A stretch of DNA of 55,009 bases from an uncultured Enterocloster sp. (GCA_944384065.1 CALWRY010000008.1:1-55009), one strand, 5' to 3'. Positions 8,586-18,132 are shown, counted from the first letter of the stretch. The notes: a model not told the origin generated them from the sequence alone. Made by a program: numbers and translations.

Positions 8586-9797
8586 CTATTCATACCGCAG
8601 GGCGTCGATGGGGTCGGCCTTTGCCGCCTTTGAGGCGGGATACAGGCCGAAGAAAATCCCCACCATAGCGGAAAATGACACAGCGATGAGTATCACCCCT
8701 GGCTTTATCACTACCGTCAGCTTAAAAAGCAGGCCGCCTAAGGATACGATTCCCGCGCCCAGAGCCACCCCGATAATCCCTCCGCAGGCAGAGAGAATCG
8801 CTGATTCTGTCAAAAACTGCACCAGCACATCCCGGGTCTTGGCCCCCAGAGCCTTGCGGATTCCGATTTCCCGGGTCCGCTCCGTCACCGATACCAGCAT
8901 GATATTCATGATGCCGATTCCGCCTACCACCAGGGAAATAGCCGCGATTCCGCCTACAGCCAATGACAGGCCGCCCATCACCGTGTCCACGGAATTCATC
9001 TCCTCCATGGCTGTATACATATACATATCCTCCGGCTGCCGCCCATGCATTTTCGCGGCATAAGCCTTAAACTGCCGCGCGAACTGGTCCATATCTGTTC
9101 CCTCCGCCGCAAATACGCGGAGCTGGTAAAAAAAATCATTGGGCCAGGTAAGAAGCGTATACGGAAGAAATGCCTCCCCCCGTGTTTTGCTGCTTCCCAT
9201 CATCAGCGCCTGAAAGGCATTTACCTCCTTCCGGTAAATTCCCACCACTGTGTAGTCGTCCGTATTTCCGTACAGGGTGGTGCGGAAGGATTTTCCCACC
9301 GCATTTTCCACGCCGAAGAGCATCCTTGCGCTGTCCGTGTCCATGACCACGTTTTTCCTGCGTCCCAGCACGTCCCCCTCATTCAGATACCTGCCGTAAA
9401 CCATATTTACTGGCTGCACATCCTGGTAATTATAGTCAATGCCCTGATAGTCAAAATCAATGGATGTCCTCCGGTATTGGGCCTTGGCGCTGGCGGAGGC
9501 GCTGCTGTCAATGTAGGCAATCTGGTCCCCGAAGGCCTCCTTAGCCCGCTCCATCTCGTCCAGGGTAAAATAATCGCTCTGGCGCGTATCCTCCACCCAA
9601 TACCCGATGGACACGTAGGCCTGGGTCAGCCCTACATTTTTATATAAATCAGCAAAAAGGCCGCGCATCGTATCTCCGATGGACACAATGGAAATCACGG
9701 AGCCAATGCCGATAATAATGCCCAGCATGGTCAGAATGGAGCGCATTTTGTTGGCCCGAATCGAGGAAAATGCCATCTGCATATTTTCAATCAGCAC
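8586..9797 (-). CDS. MacB-like ABC transporter permease
   Basis: 403 residues from a GTG start at 9797 with GGGAGGAG seven bases upstream, overlapping the ATPase gene by seven bases. An N-terminal membrane helix (MRSILTMLGIIIGIGSVISI) is followed by a large extracytoplasmic domain of about 230 residues and three C-terminal helices with the FtsX signature (VSVTERTREIGIRKALGAKT). This is the mechanotransmission-type permease of the MacB/LolE superfamily, with its ATPase encoded separately. With the adaptor and TolC-like genes it should export a peptide, lipid or drug; the substrate is unknown. Confidence 0.92.
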   Translation of the reverse strand: MLIENMQMAFSSIRANKMRSILTMLGIIIGIGSVISIVSIGDTMRGLFADLYKNVGLTQAYVSIGYWVEDTRQSDYFTLDEMERAKEAFGDQIAYIDSSASASAKAQYRRTSIDFDYQGIDYNYQDVQPVNMVYGRYLNEGDVLGRRKNVVMDTDSARMLFGVENAVGKSFRTTLYGNTDDYTVVGIYRKEVNAFQALMMGSSKTRGEAFLPYTLLTWPNDFFYQLRVFAAEGTDMDQFARQFKAYAAKMHGRQPEDMYMYTAMEEMNSVDTVMGGLSLAVGGIAAISLVVGGIGIMNIMLVSVTERTREIGIRKALGAKTRDVLVQFLTESAILSACGGIIGVALGAGIVSLGGLLFKLTVVIKPGVILIAVSFSAMVGIFFGLYPASKAAKADPIDALRYE

Positions 9798-10495
9798 GTC
9801 TTCTCCTCCCTCCTCACATCACTCAAAATCTGCCCGTCCCCAAACCGTATCACCCGCTTGGCAAACGCTGCAATATCCTCCTCATGGGTCACCAGAACCA
9901 CAGTAACCCCCTCCCTGTGCAGCTCTGTAAACAGCTCCATAATTTCAATAGATGCCGCAGTGTCCAGGTTTCCCGTAGGCTCATCCGCCAAAAGCAGGGG
10001 CGGCTCATTTGCCAGCGCCCGGGCAATGGCCACCCGCTGGCGCTGGCCCCCGGAAAGCTCATTGGGCATGTGTCCCATCCGGGCTCCCAGCCCCACCCGG
10101 GCGAGAAGCTCCTGCGCCCGTGCCCTGCGCCTGGCCTTGGGCACCCTGGCATAGGTCATGGGAAGCTCCACATTTTTCAGAGCAGAGGTCCGGGATATCA
10201 GGTTAAAGGATTGAAATACAAAGCCAATTTTCCTGTTTCGGATGTCTGAGAGAGCGTCCGGCGTCATCTCCGCCACATCGGTTCCGTCCAGGTAATAATG
10301 CCCCAGCGTGGGCCGGTCCAGGCATCCCAGGATGTTCATAAGCGTGGATTTTCCCGACCCGGAATGCCCCATAATCGCCACAAACTCTCCCCGCTCAATG
10401 GTGAGATTGATTTTCTTCAGGCCCAGCACCTTGATGGCTCCGGTATCATAGATTTTCACCAGGTTTTCCAGCTGGATGAGAGGCTTTCCCATCAT
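9791..10495 (-). CDS. MacB-like ABC transporter ATPase
   Basis: 234-residue ATPase of the LolD/MacB type. Visible are Walker A GHSGSGKST, the Q-loop region VFQSFNLI, signature LSGGQRQRVAIARAL, Walker B LLLADEPTGNLD and the switch histidine in LVTHEEDI. It overlaps the adaptor stop by ATGA and the permease GTG by seven bases, so translation of the three is coupled. It powers the permease encoded next to it. Confidence 0.95.
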   Translation of the reverse strand: MMGKPLIQLENLVKIYDTGAIKVLGLKKINLTIERGEFVAIMGHSGSGKSTLMNILGCLDRPTLGHYYLDGTDVAEMTPDALSDIRNRKIGFVFQSFNLISRTSALKNVELPMTYARVPKARRRARAQELLARVGLGARMGHMPNELSGGQRQRVAIARALANEPPLLLADEPTGNLDTAASIEIMELFTELHREGVTVVLVTHEEDIAAFAKRVIRFGDGQILSDVRREEKTC

Positions 10496-11886
10496 ATGCC
10501 GCCTCCCTCCGTAATCATTACCGCGGTGCCGTCCGCCATCTGGGCATCCGGGCTGACCACAACCTGCATTCCCTCTGCCAAGGCTGTTCCGTCCTTTGCC
10601 GTCACCTGAACCTCCACATCCCCGTCCACTCCCACATCCACAGGAATCCGCTTAAAACGCATATTGTCCACCACCGCGATATAAGAGCTGTCCTCTTCCT
10701 CAAATACCGCTGTGGCCGGCACGCAGAAGGCATCCTGGGCCTCCCGTATGAGAAGCTCCGCCTTGGCTGTAATCCCGGCAATGAGGCCGCTTTTGTCCCC
10801 GTCAATCCGGATGGTGGCAGGTATGACCCGCTCCGTGGATCCTCCTCCCTTCTCCTCACCTGTGGGGGAAATTTTTACCACCTCCCCATCCACAGAGGCG
10901 CCATCCAGGATATCCGCGGTAATCACCGCCTTCTGCCCTGCCTTCACTCTTCCGATGGAGTACTCGCTGACCTTGATTTCCAGCTCCAGCTCCTCCAGAT
11001 TTTCAATGCTGAACATGGGCTTGTCGTCCTCCACCTTGTCCGCGAACTGCCCCACCTTGGAATTGACCCGCACCACAGTTCCGTCAATGGCGCTTTTCAC
11101 CTGGGTGTTCTTAAGCTCCTCCTGCTTTTTCTGCAGCTCAAAGGCCGCGTTCTCCACCTGGAGCGCGTAGGACGCATCCGCCACCCCCCGGCCATCCTCC
11201 ACCCGGTATCCCTCCATTGTCCGTCTGGCGTCGTTTAACGCATTGGCGCTCTGCTCAAGCTCCATCTGGGAGATATCGCCCGCCGCAAAGAGCTGGCTGT
11301 TCCGGCTGTGGTCCAGGCTGGCCTTCTGAAAATCCTGCACCGCCTTCTCATATCCCAGAGCCGCCTCCTTATCCTTCTCCTCCTTATTGGCCTTAGCCAG
11401 CTCATAGGCGTTCCTTGCAATCTCCACCTCCCGGGCCAGGTCCGTGCTGTCAAGGGCTGCCAGAAGCTGCCCCTTTTCCACCCTATCTCCCTCCTTCACA
11501 TATATATCCGTAATCTCTGCGTGGATGCTTGACACTACATCCACGCTGTTTGTCCCTGACACCGGACCTGTGAGAGAAAGCTTCTCCTGTATATCCTTCC
11601 TTGTAAGCGGCGTCACTGACACAGGCACTCCCGCCTCCCCGCCGCCGGCTGCCGCCCGGCCGGCAAGGGCAAGCGCTGCCAAAAGACAAAGCACGGATAA
11701 AATTTTCCGCTTCTTTCCCCATCCTCTCCACCGGCTCCAAATCCCCCGGACCAGCCCTCCAAGCCGCCTTCTCCTGCCTGCGCGGTCCTCCTTCGAGGCC
11801 TCCGGCTCTGGCCCGGCCTCCATAAGCGCCGCAATCTGATAATCAATTTCCTGTGCCTCTGTCCGCTTCTCCTCTATCTCCTGCAT
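10492..11886 (-). CDS. MacA-like membrane fusion (adaptor) protein
   Basis: 464 residues. A charged cytoplasmic N-terminus of about 80 residues (MQEIEEKRTEAQEIDYQ) precedes one membrane helix (ILSVLCLLAALALAG), then the HlyD/RND layout: beta-barrel and lipoyl half-motif (EITDIYVKEGDRVEKGQLLA), a coiled-coil hairpin of about 100 residues, the second lipoyl half (VKSAIDGTVVRVNSKVGQ) and the membrane-proximal domain. The ATG follows CGGGAGGGAATC. It is the first gene of the five-gene export operon. The long cytoplasmic tail is unusual for MacA and may contact a partner. Confidence 0.92.
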   Translation of the reverse strand: MQEIEEKRTEAQEIDYQIAALMEAGPEPEASKEDRAGRRRRLGGLVRGIWSRWRGWGKKRKILSVLCLLAALALAGRAAAGGGEAGVPVSVTPLTRKDIQEKLSLTGPVSGTNSVDVVSSIHAEITDIYVKEGDRVEKGQLLAALDSTDLAREVEIARNAYELAKANKEEKDKEAALGYEKAVQDFQKASLDHSRNSQLFAAGDISQMELEQSANALNDARRTMEGYRVEDGRGVADASYALQVENAAFELQKKQEELKNTQVKSAIDGTVVRVNSKVGQFADKVEDDKPMFSIENLEELELEIKVSEYSIGRVKAGQKAVITADILDGASVDGEVVKISPTGEEKGGGSTERVIPATIRIDGDKSGLIAGITAKAELLIREAQDAFCVPATAVFEEEDSSYIAVVDNMRFKRIPVDVGVDGDVEVQVTAKDGTALAEGMQVVVSPDAQMADGTAVMITEGGGI

Positions 11887-12016
11887 GATTCCCTCCCGCG
11901 TTCTGTTTTAGCTGCTGTTATCCGCTATTTTAAACAACACAGCTAAAAAAACGCCCCATATAATTCCTAACATTTCTTAAATGAAAACGAAAGAAATGGG
12001 AAAGAGCGGGCACAAT

Positions 12017-12049
12017 AAAGGCAGGTGGTTATGACAGCCACCTGCCTTT
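12017..12049. terminator. Perfect 12-bp hairpin between the Rpn gene and the export operon
   Basis: AAAGGCAGGTGG and CCACCTGCCTTT flank a nine-base loop. The A-rich start and T-rich end could stop transcription in either direction; on the minus strand it is followed by ATTGTG. It probably ends the transcript of the Rpn-family gene. The rest of 11887-12171 holds no gene except the in-frame extension noted for that gene. Confidence 0.65.
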
Positions 12050-12171
12050 CTCATTTACATATCTTAGAAGATCTCAATTTACAGACTTTTTTCATACTCT
12101 CTCAGATCAGCCTTCAGCCAGCAACTATCGTCCGGATATCCGGGAGCGGCTGTTTTAGGCAGGTCTGGATT

Positions 12172-13191
12172 TCATAGAATCTTCTTTTCCAATTCCTCTG
12201 CTGAATCACTATCCCCAGCGAAGGAAGTCCACAGCTGCAAAAGCTCCGGATCCTGTTCCTCCTGAATCCGCCGGACAATAGCCTCTGTCGCCAGCCCCTT
12301 TAATTCGAGAACCTGGAGCAGCAACTGGCGGATGGATCTGGCATACTGATCCCGTGCTTTTTGAAGCAGCTTAGCGTTTTCCTCCCGCTCTTTTTGAAGC
12401 TGGGTATTCTTTTCTTGAAGCAGACGGGCATTTTCTTCCCGCCCCTGCTTTCTCCCTTCCTCCAGCAGAGTCTTCGCGTGTCTCTCTTGATTATATTCGG
12501 TTAGAATCACCTGCTTCACCTCCCCTCGGTGTTTGAACAAAAATTCTTTTAATATGTCAAAACGAATGCAGTCCTCTATGGCCTGGTCCATGGCTGCCCC
12601 AAGCTTCATTCCGGTATTCAGGTACCCACGAATCGTTTCCACAAAGCGGGAATATTCATAAAGCTTCCGGCAGGCTTCCATCAGTTTCTTATTATGTCCA
12701 TAGTTGATATTCAGAACCACAGCCCTGCACTCCAGATCCGGCTGTTCCTCACGCTTTATAAAGGAATCCGAAAGCCGCAGTTCCTGCCGGTCTGGCTCCG
12801 CTTTTGTCCCATTGTAGAATACCAGATATTTGGGAGTCGGAAGCTTTAACAGCGTGCTGGAATAAATATCCAGGTTATTCTGTTCAATGTACCCCTGATA
12901 CAGCATGCTGATATAGATCAGTCCCCGCAGCGGCATATTAGGATTGACGCTGCTCTGATGCTCGTAGAGGTTCATCACATCCTTAATCAGAAAGGATATG
13001 TCGTTCTTGCGCCCCATGTACAGCACATCTTCAATGGTTGTGACTATCAATTCTTCCGGATCTTCATAAGCTGTGCCGTTGATGGCATTATACAGGCTTA
13101 AAAGCTCCTTCTTTTCCCTAAATACCATCCGAAAGAGACTGTCTTTGTAGTTCCGCCTTGGTGAATTTCGTTTCGCTGACTTTTTTCCCAT
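12172..13191 (-). CDS. Rpn/PD-(D/E)XK nuclease-like (transposase-associated) protein
   Basis: 339 residues of the Rpn/PDDEXK putative-transposase family common in Lachnospiraceae. The N-terminus YKDSLFRMVFREKKELLSLY is the family opening. The nuclease core follows, with DVLYMGRKNDISFLI, then LYEHQSSVNPNMPLR and YLVFYNGT. The C-terminal third is a Glu/Lys/Gln-rich coiled coil (about residues 225-290) and a short helical tail. AAAAGGAGAACTCGC precedes the ATG. The stop at 12172 is followed in frame by 30 sense codons ending EKSL and a second stop at 12079-12081. Such proteins are linked to recombination and horizontal transfer; its target is unknown. Confidence 0.82.
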   Translation of the reverse strand: MGKKSAKRNSPRRNYKDSLFRMVFREKKELLSLYNAINGTAYEDPEELIVTTIEDVLYMGRKNDISFLIKDVMNLYEHQSSVNPNMPLRGLIYISMLYQGYIEQNNLDIYSSTLLKLPTPKYLVFYNGTKAEPDRQELRLSDSFIKREEQPDLECRAVVLNINYGHNKKLMEACRKLYEYSRFVETIRGYLNTGMKLGAAMDQAIEDCIRFDILKEFLFKHRGEVKQVILTEYNQERHAKTLLEEGRKQGREENARLLQEKNTQLQKEREENAKLLQKARDQYARSIRQLLLQVLELKGLATEAIVRRIQEEQDPELLQLWTSFAGDSDSAEELEKKIL

Positions 13192-13378
13192 ATGCGAGTT
13201 CTCCTTTTATCATACCGTATTTTTTCTGTCCTGTAAATCTCTGCCTGGAATGGTTCCGAAATAAAAGAACGGGCCTGTGCCCTGTGGCCTAGAATTACTG
13301 AAAATAGAAGTTATTAGATGGATTTATCATACTATATGAGGGGGTAATGTGCAAGGAGAAATGCGAGTATTCTAATTT

Positions 13379-14590
13379 TTGAAAAGTCGTATATACCGTA
13401 TACTATGCAGCCAGCTTATTGTTTTTATCAGATATATTTTGTATAATACGTTCAAATTCAGTAAAATAAAAGATAGAGGAGAATGCGAGTATGCTTATAT
13501 CCGCAGGCTGATCGCCGCCCTGCGCGCGATAGACGGGGCGGAAGGGGAATTTGCGCTGGAGTGCAGGATCTTTTCCGACCGTGAAAGCCCTTACGCCCTG
13601 CAAGGGTATGACGCTGCGCCGCAAGAGCAGATGGAGGCGGTGCCCTTTGACGATGGGGCGGCTGTGTCCATATCTGGGAAAACCTTTGTCCTTACCGGGG
13701 ATTTCGCCCACGATGAGAACGACCGGGACCGTGTAAGCTGGCGCATCACGGCAAAAGGCGGAAGAGTTACCACTGCGGTAAGCGGAAAAACCAACTACCT
13801 GGTGATCGGAAAGCTGGGAAATTTCGGACAGAAAAAGGTAGATCAGGCGAAAGAGCAGAAGGCGAAAGGAAGCGATATCAAGATCATACGGGAGGACGAT
13901 CTGTTCCGTGTACTGGAGGGGAAGCCAGCCGCAAGCGTAAAGAAGAGGGGAACGAAAAAGCCGAATGCCCCGGAAACCGACCCAAATGAGGCAAAGAAGG
14001 AGCAGATTGAGAAAAAGAGGAAAGAGGCAGTGGAGCAATATTTGAAACAGGTCACTGCTGATTTTAAAAAGAAGAAACAGAAACTCCAGAAAGAGATAGA
14101 TGCTTTAAGCGGCGAGAAAGAACAGCACCAGCAGGAGTTAAGCAGCGCCGGGTTCTTCCAGTTTTCGCGAAAGAGCAGCTTAAAGCAGATCATCCGGGGG
14201 ATTGATATTCAATACGCTAAAAAGCAGTCCGAACTTGAGGAGCTGAAAAAGCAGGAAGAAGATGCGAAAAAAGAACCCTATTTTAAGATTGACCGCAAAA
14301 TCCGTGAGGAGCTGGCTAAGGAGACGGAGAAAATCGTGTATGCCAATCTGTGCAAACTGAGTGAGAAGGATCAGCAGCTGGGAAACCTGATCGTTTCTAT
14401 GCTGAGCATGGATCCGGTTACTTTTCCGGAGATCCTCGAACGTGCAAAACTTCTAGAAATCGATGCAACATCCCTTCGGGTTGCCAATATTATGCGCAAG
14501 CTAGGGGTGTGCTCGGGGGCAGTAACCAAGAGGCTGTATTTACGCGGCGTATTTTATGAGCCGAAAGAGTATACGGGGTATTATCTGTAG
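13379..14590 (+). CDS. BRCT-domain coiled-coil protein, start unclear, possibly 5'-truncated
   Basis: The frame is open for 403 codons from a TTG at 13379, but its first 40 codons are AT-rich and overlap a promoter-like sequence, so the true start lies later. No in-frame ATG occurs before 13631, and the ATG after the ribosome-like GAGGAG (13491) is out of frame and stops after six codons. From about residue 95 a BRCT domain is clear (SISGKTFVLTGDF, ITAKGGRVTTAVSGKTNYLV). Then comes a Lys/Glu-rich coiled coil (about residues 195-300) and a helical C-terminal domain. BRCT domains bind phosphoproteins or DNA ends. It may be the rear part of a longer gene. Function unknown. Confidence 0.6.
   Translation: MKSRIYRILCSQLIVFIRYILYNTFKFSKIKDRGECEYAYIRRLIAALRAIDGAEGEFALECRIFSDRESPYALQGYDAAPQEQMEAVPFDDGAAVSISGKTFVLTGDFAHDENDRDRVSWRITAKGGRVTTAVSGKTNYLVIGKLGNFGQKKVDQAKEQKAKGSDIKIIREDDLFRVLEGKPAASVKKRGTKKPNAPETDPNEAKKEQIEKKRKEAVEQYLKQVTADFKKKKQKLQKEIDALSGEKEQHQQELSSAGFFQFSRKSSLKQIIRGIDIQYAKKQSELEELKKQEEDAKKEPYFKIDRKIREELAKETEKIVYANLCKLSEKDQQLGNLIVSMLSMDPVTFPEILERAKLLEIDATSLRVANIMRKLGVCSGAVTKRLYLRGVFYEPKEYTGYYL
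13419..13447 (+). promoter_or_regulatory. Promoter-like site before the BRCT gene
   Basis: TTGTTT, a 17-base spacer and TATAAT on the plus strand, about 35 bases before a GAGGAG ribosome-like site. It implies that translation starts after 13450, not at the TTG at 13379. Confidence 0.55.
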
Positions 14591-14627
14591 GGATAGAATT
14601 AAGAGAGAGCAAGGAATCGAAGCGATT

Positions 14628-14656
14628 GGGAGGGGCAGTTTTCTAGCGCCCCTCCC
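14628..14656. terminator. GC-rich hairpin between the BRCT gene and the argD end
   Basis: GGGAGGGGC and GCCCCTCCC pair perfectly around an 11-base loop. Convergent transcripts from both sides end here. No T run follows on either strand, so it may be only a weak terminator. Confidence 0.45.
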
Positions 14657-14676
14657 GCATCATAGAAGATCTGTAC

Positions 14677-14739
14677 TTACAGAGATTTTTCACAGGCCCG
14701 CAAGATCTCTCTTAACCTTTCATCCCTGATTTGAGCCAT
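14677..14739 (-). CDS. 20-residue small reading frame after argD, probable gene-end remnant
   Basis: ATG 14739 with GGGAGG eight bases upstream begins MAQIRDERLREILRACEKSL and stops. The end LREILRACEKSL echoes the LREYEKSL that ends the in-frame extension of the Rpn gene at 12082, and the bases after both stops (AGATCTTCTA) are shared. It is either a tiny gene or a leftover 3' end of another Rpn-like copy. Confidence 0.3.
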   Translation of the reverse strand: MAQIRDERLREILRACEKSL

Positions 14740-14755
14740 ATTTCAAACCTCCCGC

Positions 14756-15952
14756 TCAGCCAATCGCTCTCCCCAGCCGCTTCACCATCTCATCCACATC
14801 CGCCCGCTCAATCACAAGGGGCGGCACAAAGCGGATAACCCGCTCCCCAGCGCCAATCAGGACAAGCCCTTCCTCCAAAAGGGCCTTCGACACAATGGGG
14901 CCTGCGGGAACCGTAAATTCCAGCCCCTGTATGAGTCCCATGCCCCGGTGGCCGCAGATTTTGTCCGAGGCCGCGGAGAGCTCCTCCAGCTTCTCCCAGA
15001 GATATGCCCCTATCTCCCGCACATGCTCCACAATATGGCGGCTCTCAAAAATATCCAGCACGGCCTCCGCACCGGCTGTCACCAGAGGATTGCCCCCGTA
15101 GGTGGTTCCGTGGTCCCCGGGAACCATGGCAGACGCCGCCTTCCCGCAGGCCAGGAATGCTCCCACCGGCAGGCCGCCCCCCAGAGCCTTGGCCACCGTC
15201 ATCACATCCGGCTTCACCCCATAGTGCTGCCAGGCAAACATCTCCCCGGACCGGCCCATGCCGCACTGAATCTCATCCAGTATCAGCAGAAGGTCATGCG
15301 CGTCGCAGAGAGCCCTGACCCCCTTTATAAATTCCTCTGTGACGGGATAAACCCCGCCCTCGCCCTGGATGGGCTCCATAATAACCGCGCAGGTATTTTC
15401 ATTGACAAGCGCCTTCACACTGTCCAAATCATTAAAATCCGCAAAGCGGATGCCCGGAATCAGGGGTGCAAAGGGCTCCCGGTAATGGGAGTTCCCAGTT
15501 ACGGATAATGCCCCCATGCTCCGTCCGTGGAAGGAGCGGTTCATGGCGATAATCTCGCCGGCTGCCTGCGGGCCGCCCTGGGTCTTATTATAATGATACC
15601 GCCTGGCAATCTTAAGGGCCCCCTCGACGGCCTCCGTCCCGCTGTTGGTGAAAAATACCTTATCCATCCCGGAGGCGGCGAGAAGCTTCTCTCCCGCACG
15701 GACCGAGGGCTCGTTGTAAAACAGGTTGGAGATGTGGGTCAGCTTGTCAAGCTGCGCCTTCACCGCACGGGTGTACTCCTCATCCCCGTATCCAAGGCCC
15801 ATCACTGCGATTCCCGCTCCAAAATCCAGGTACTCCTTCCCCTCCGTGTCGTAGAGGTGCACCCCTTTTCCGTGGTCAAACACCACAGGGTACCGATTGT
15901 ATGTCTTATAGAGGACGTGCTCCGCCCTCTCCATCATTTCCTTATCAGCCAT
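14756..15952 (-). CDS. argD: Acetylornithine aminotransferase ArgD
   Basis: PLP enzyme converting N-acetylglutamate semialdehyde to N-acetylornithine with glutamate. 398 residues from ATG 15952 ([20 protein letters not shown]); GAGAGG stands seven bases upstream. The long frame above it is a shadow of arg[15 protein letters not shown] holds the PLP-ring aspartate, and [14 protein letters not shown] the Schiff-base lysine. It overlaps the end of argB by eight bases and is the last gene of argC-GNAT-argJ-argB-argD. Confidence 0.96.
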   Translation of the reverse strand: MADKEMMERAEHVLYKTYNRYPVVFDHGKGVHLYDTEGKEYLDFGAGIAVMGLGYGDEEYTRAVKAQLDKLTHISNLFYNEPSVRAGEKLLAASGMDKVFFTNSGTEAVEGALKIARRYHYNKTQGGPQAAGEIIAMNRSFHGRSMGALSVTGNSHYREPFAPLIPGIRFADFNDLDSVKALVNENTCAVIMEPIQGEGGVYPVTEEFIKGVRALCDAHDLLLILDEIQCGMGRSGEMFAWQHYGVKPDVMTVAKALGGGLPVGAFLACGKAASAMVPGDHGTTYGGNPLVTAGAEAVLDIFESRHIVEHVREIGAYLWEKLEELSAASDKICGHRGMGLIQGLEFTVPAGPIVSKALLEEGLVLIGAGERVIRFVPPLVIERADVDEMVKRLGRAIG

Positions 15953-16850
15953 GATAATACCTCTCGTCCTCCTTTGCGTTGAAAATCGCCGTGCCGATAC
16001 CTTTATCCGTAAATATCTCGAGAAGCAGGCAGTGGGGAATGCGGCCATCCAGGATGTGGACCCTGGAAACGCCCTGCTCCATTGCATGAATGCAGTTCTG
16101 CAGCTTAGGCAGCATGCCGCCTCCCAGCATACCGCTGTCCACAAAGGCCTGGGCCTCATCCACCGTCATCTCAGAGATAAGGGTGGACTTGTCATTATAA
16201 TCCTTGAACACACCCTCCACGTCCGTGAGGAAGGCCAGCTTCTCCGCCTGCACCGCTGTGGCCACCGCGCAGGCTGCGTCGTCCGCGTTGATATTGTAGC
16301 TCTGGAAGCTCTCGTCAAAGCCGATGGGGCAGATAATAGGAAGAAAATCCTTCTCCAGCAGGTCATAAATCACCTTTGGATTCACCTGCTCAATCTCCCC
16401 CACAAAGCCGATATCCTGGCCGCCGGAATACTTTTTCCTGCATTTTAACAGCATGCCGTCCTTGCCGCTGATGCCAACCGCCTTTACGCCCAGCTCATTG
16501 ACCAGCTGCACCAGGCTCTTGTTCACCTTATTTAACACCATCTCCGCAATCTCCATGGTGTCCGCGTCCGTCACCCTCAGGCCGTTGATAAAATGGGGCT
16601 CCATCCCCACCTTTCCCACCCAGCGGCTGATTTCCTTTCCGCCGCCGTGGACAATGATGGGCTTAAAGCCCACCAGCTTTAATAATACCACATCCTGGAT
16701 AACCTTCTTTTTCAGCTCCTCATCCACCATAGCGCTGCCGCCGTACTTTACAACCACAATTTTCCGATTAAAGCGCTGGATATAGGGCAGAGCCTCAATG
16801 AGAACCGCCGCCTTCTGCATAGGCGTAATCTGCATGGATTCCAAATTCAT
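15945..16850 (-). CDS. argB: Acetylglutamate kinase ArgB
   Basis: Phosphorylates N-acetylglutamate, the usual feedback-controlled step of arginine synthesis. 301 residues from ATG 16850 ([16 protein letters not shown]), chosen because AGGAGG lies nine bases upstream; ATGs at 16868 and 16859 sit on or beside that site. Motifs: [10 protein letters not shown] near the N-terminus, [14 protein letters not shown], and [20 protein letters not shown] before the ADP site. The N-terminal helix before the KYGG motif is long enough for the arginine-sensitive hexameric type, which is an inference. Confidence 0.95.
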   Translation of the reverse strand: MNLESMQITPMQKAAVLIEALPYIQRFNRKIVVVKYGGSAMVDEELKKKVIQDVVLLKLVGFKPIIVHGGGKEISRWVGKVGMEPHFINGLRVTDADTMEIAEMVLNKVNKSLVQLVNELGVKAVGISGKDGMLLKCRKKYSGGQDIGFVGEIEQVNPKVIYDLLEKDFLPIICPIGFDESFQSYNINADDAACAVATAVQAEKLAFLTDVEGVFKDYNDKSTLISEMTVDEAQAFVDSGMLGGGMLPKLQNCIHAMEQGVSRVHILDGRIPHCLLLEIFTDKGIGTAIFNAKEDERYYHG

Positions 16851-16864
16851 TTTCCCCATCCTCC

Positions 16865-18112
16865 TCATGAGCGGTAATCCGCATTAATCTTCACATAGTC
16901 AAAGGTCAGGTCGCAGCCCCAGGCTGTGGCCGTCTCCGTGCCCATCTTAATATCTGCAACAGCCCGGACCTCCGGCTCGGAGAGAATCCTCGTGGCCTGC
17001 TCCTCACTGTAGTCCACCGCCACCCCATTTTCAATAATCTGCATGCTTCCCGCACTGCTCTCAAAGAAAAGGTCCACCTTCCCCGGGTCAAACTCCGCCC
17101 CGGAATATCCCATGGCACAGAGAATTCTGCCCCAGTTGGCGTCGTGGCCGAAGATAGCCGCCTTGGTGAGATTGGAGGTAATCACCGCCTTGGCCAGTGT
17201 CTTGGCCTGCTCCTTTGTGGACGCTCCCTTTACCTGTACCTCAAAGAGAGCGGTGCAGCCCTCCCCGTCCCCGGCGATTTTTTTCGACAATGTCTCATTC
17301 ACATACCGCAGGCCCCGGCAGAATGCCTCGTACTCCGGCCCCTCCTCTGCAATCTCCGGATTGCCGGCCATGCCGTTTGCCAAAAGAAGGACCGTGTCAT
17401 TGGTGGAGGTATCTCCGTCCACGGAAATCATATTGTAGGTGTCCTCTATGTCCTCCCGCAGCGCCTTAAGGAGCAGGTCCCTGCTGATGGCCGCATCCGT
17501 TGTCACAAAGCTCAGCATGGTGCACATATTGGGGTGAATCATGCCGGAGCCCTTGCACATGCCGCCGATTGTCACTGTGACACCGCCGATATCCACCTGG
17601 ACGGCCGCCTCTTTATTCTTGGTGTCCGTGGTCATAATCGCCTGGGAGGCTGCCTCCCCGGCTGCAGGGCCCTCGGCCAGGCTTGGCGCCATCGCATGAA
17701 TCCCCGCCGCAATCCGGTCCATGGGCAGCTGCATGCCAATCACGCCGGTGGAGGCCACCAGCACGCTCTCCTCCGGGATATGCAGGGCCTGTGAAACGGC
17801 CTTCGCCGTCTGGCTGCAGTACCTCATGCCCTCCTCGCCCGTGCATGCGTTGGCAATGCCCGCGTTGATGACAACCGCCTGGGCGGCCGCCCCCTCCTCT
17901 ACCCGCATCCGGTCCCACTTCACCGGGGCCGCCTGCACAAGGTTCTTAGTAAATGTACCCGCTGCCCGGCAGGGAACGGGGCTGTAAATCATAGCCATAT
18001 CCTGCCTGCCGCTGTATTTAATTCCCGCCGCAGTTGATGCCGCCTGAAAGCCCTTTGCCGCGGTTACGCCTCCCTCTATCGGGACAAATCCCGCCTCTGT
18101 CTCCTTTTTCAT
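16865..18112 (-). CDS. argJ: Glutamate/ornithine N-acetyltransferase ArgJ
   Basis: Transfers acetyl from N-acetylornithine to glutamate, recycling the acetyl group. 415 residues; AAAGGAG precedes the ATG by seven bases. The protein self-cleaves before a threonine: the site reads [15 protein letters not shown], where most members have Ala before the Thr, here Cys. Substrate loops [15 protein letters not shown] and [14 protein letters not shown] are normal. Whether it also makes N-acetylglutamate from acetyl-CoA cannot be read from sequence; no argA is seen, and the neighbouring GNAT gene could supply that step. Confidence 0.95.
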   Translation of the reverse strand: MKKETEAGFVPIEGGVTAAKGFQAASTAAGIKYSGRQDMAMIYSPVPCRAAGTFTKNLVQAAPVKWDRMRVEEGAAAQAVVINAGIANACTGEEGMRYCSQTAKAVSQALHIPEESVLVASTGVIGMQLPMDRIAAGIHAMAPSLAEGPAAGEAASQAIMTTDTKNKEAAVQVDIGGVTVTIGGMCKGSGMIHPNMCTMLSFVTTDAAISRDLLLKALREDIEDTYNMISVDGDTSTNDTVLLLANGMAGNPEIAEEGPEYEAFCRGLRYVNETLSKKIAGDGEGCTALFEVQVKGASTKEQAKTLAKAVITSNLTKAAIFGHDANWGRILCAMGYSGAEFDPGKVDLFFESSAGSMQIIENGVAVDYSEEQATRILSEPEVRAVADIKMGTETATAWGCDLTFDYVKINADYRS

Positions 18113-18132
18113 CTCAAATCTCCTTTCGCGTC

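Noticed and set aside
11887-12016. Strong promoter for the macA operon
   Set aside because: TTTCAT-17-TTATAT is the best match and is weak; too uncertain to list as a feature.
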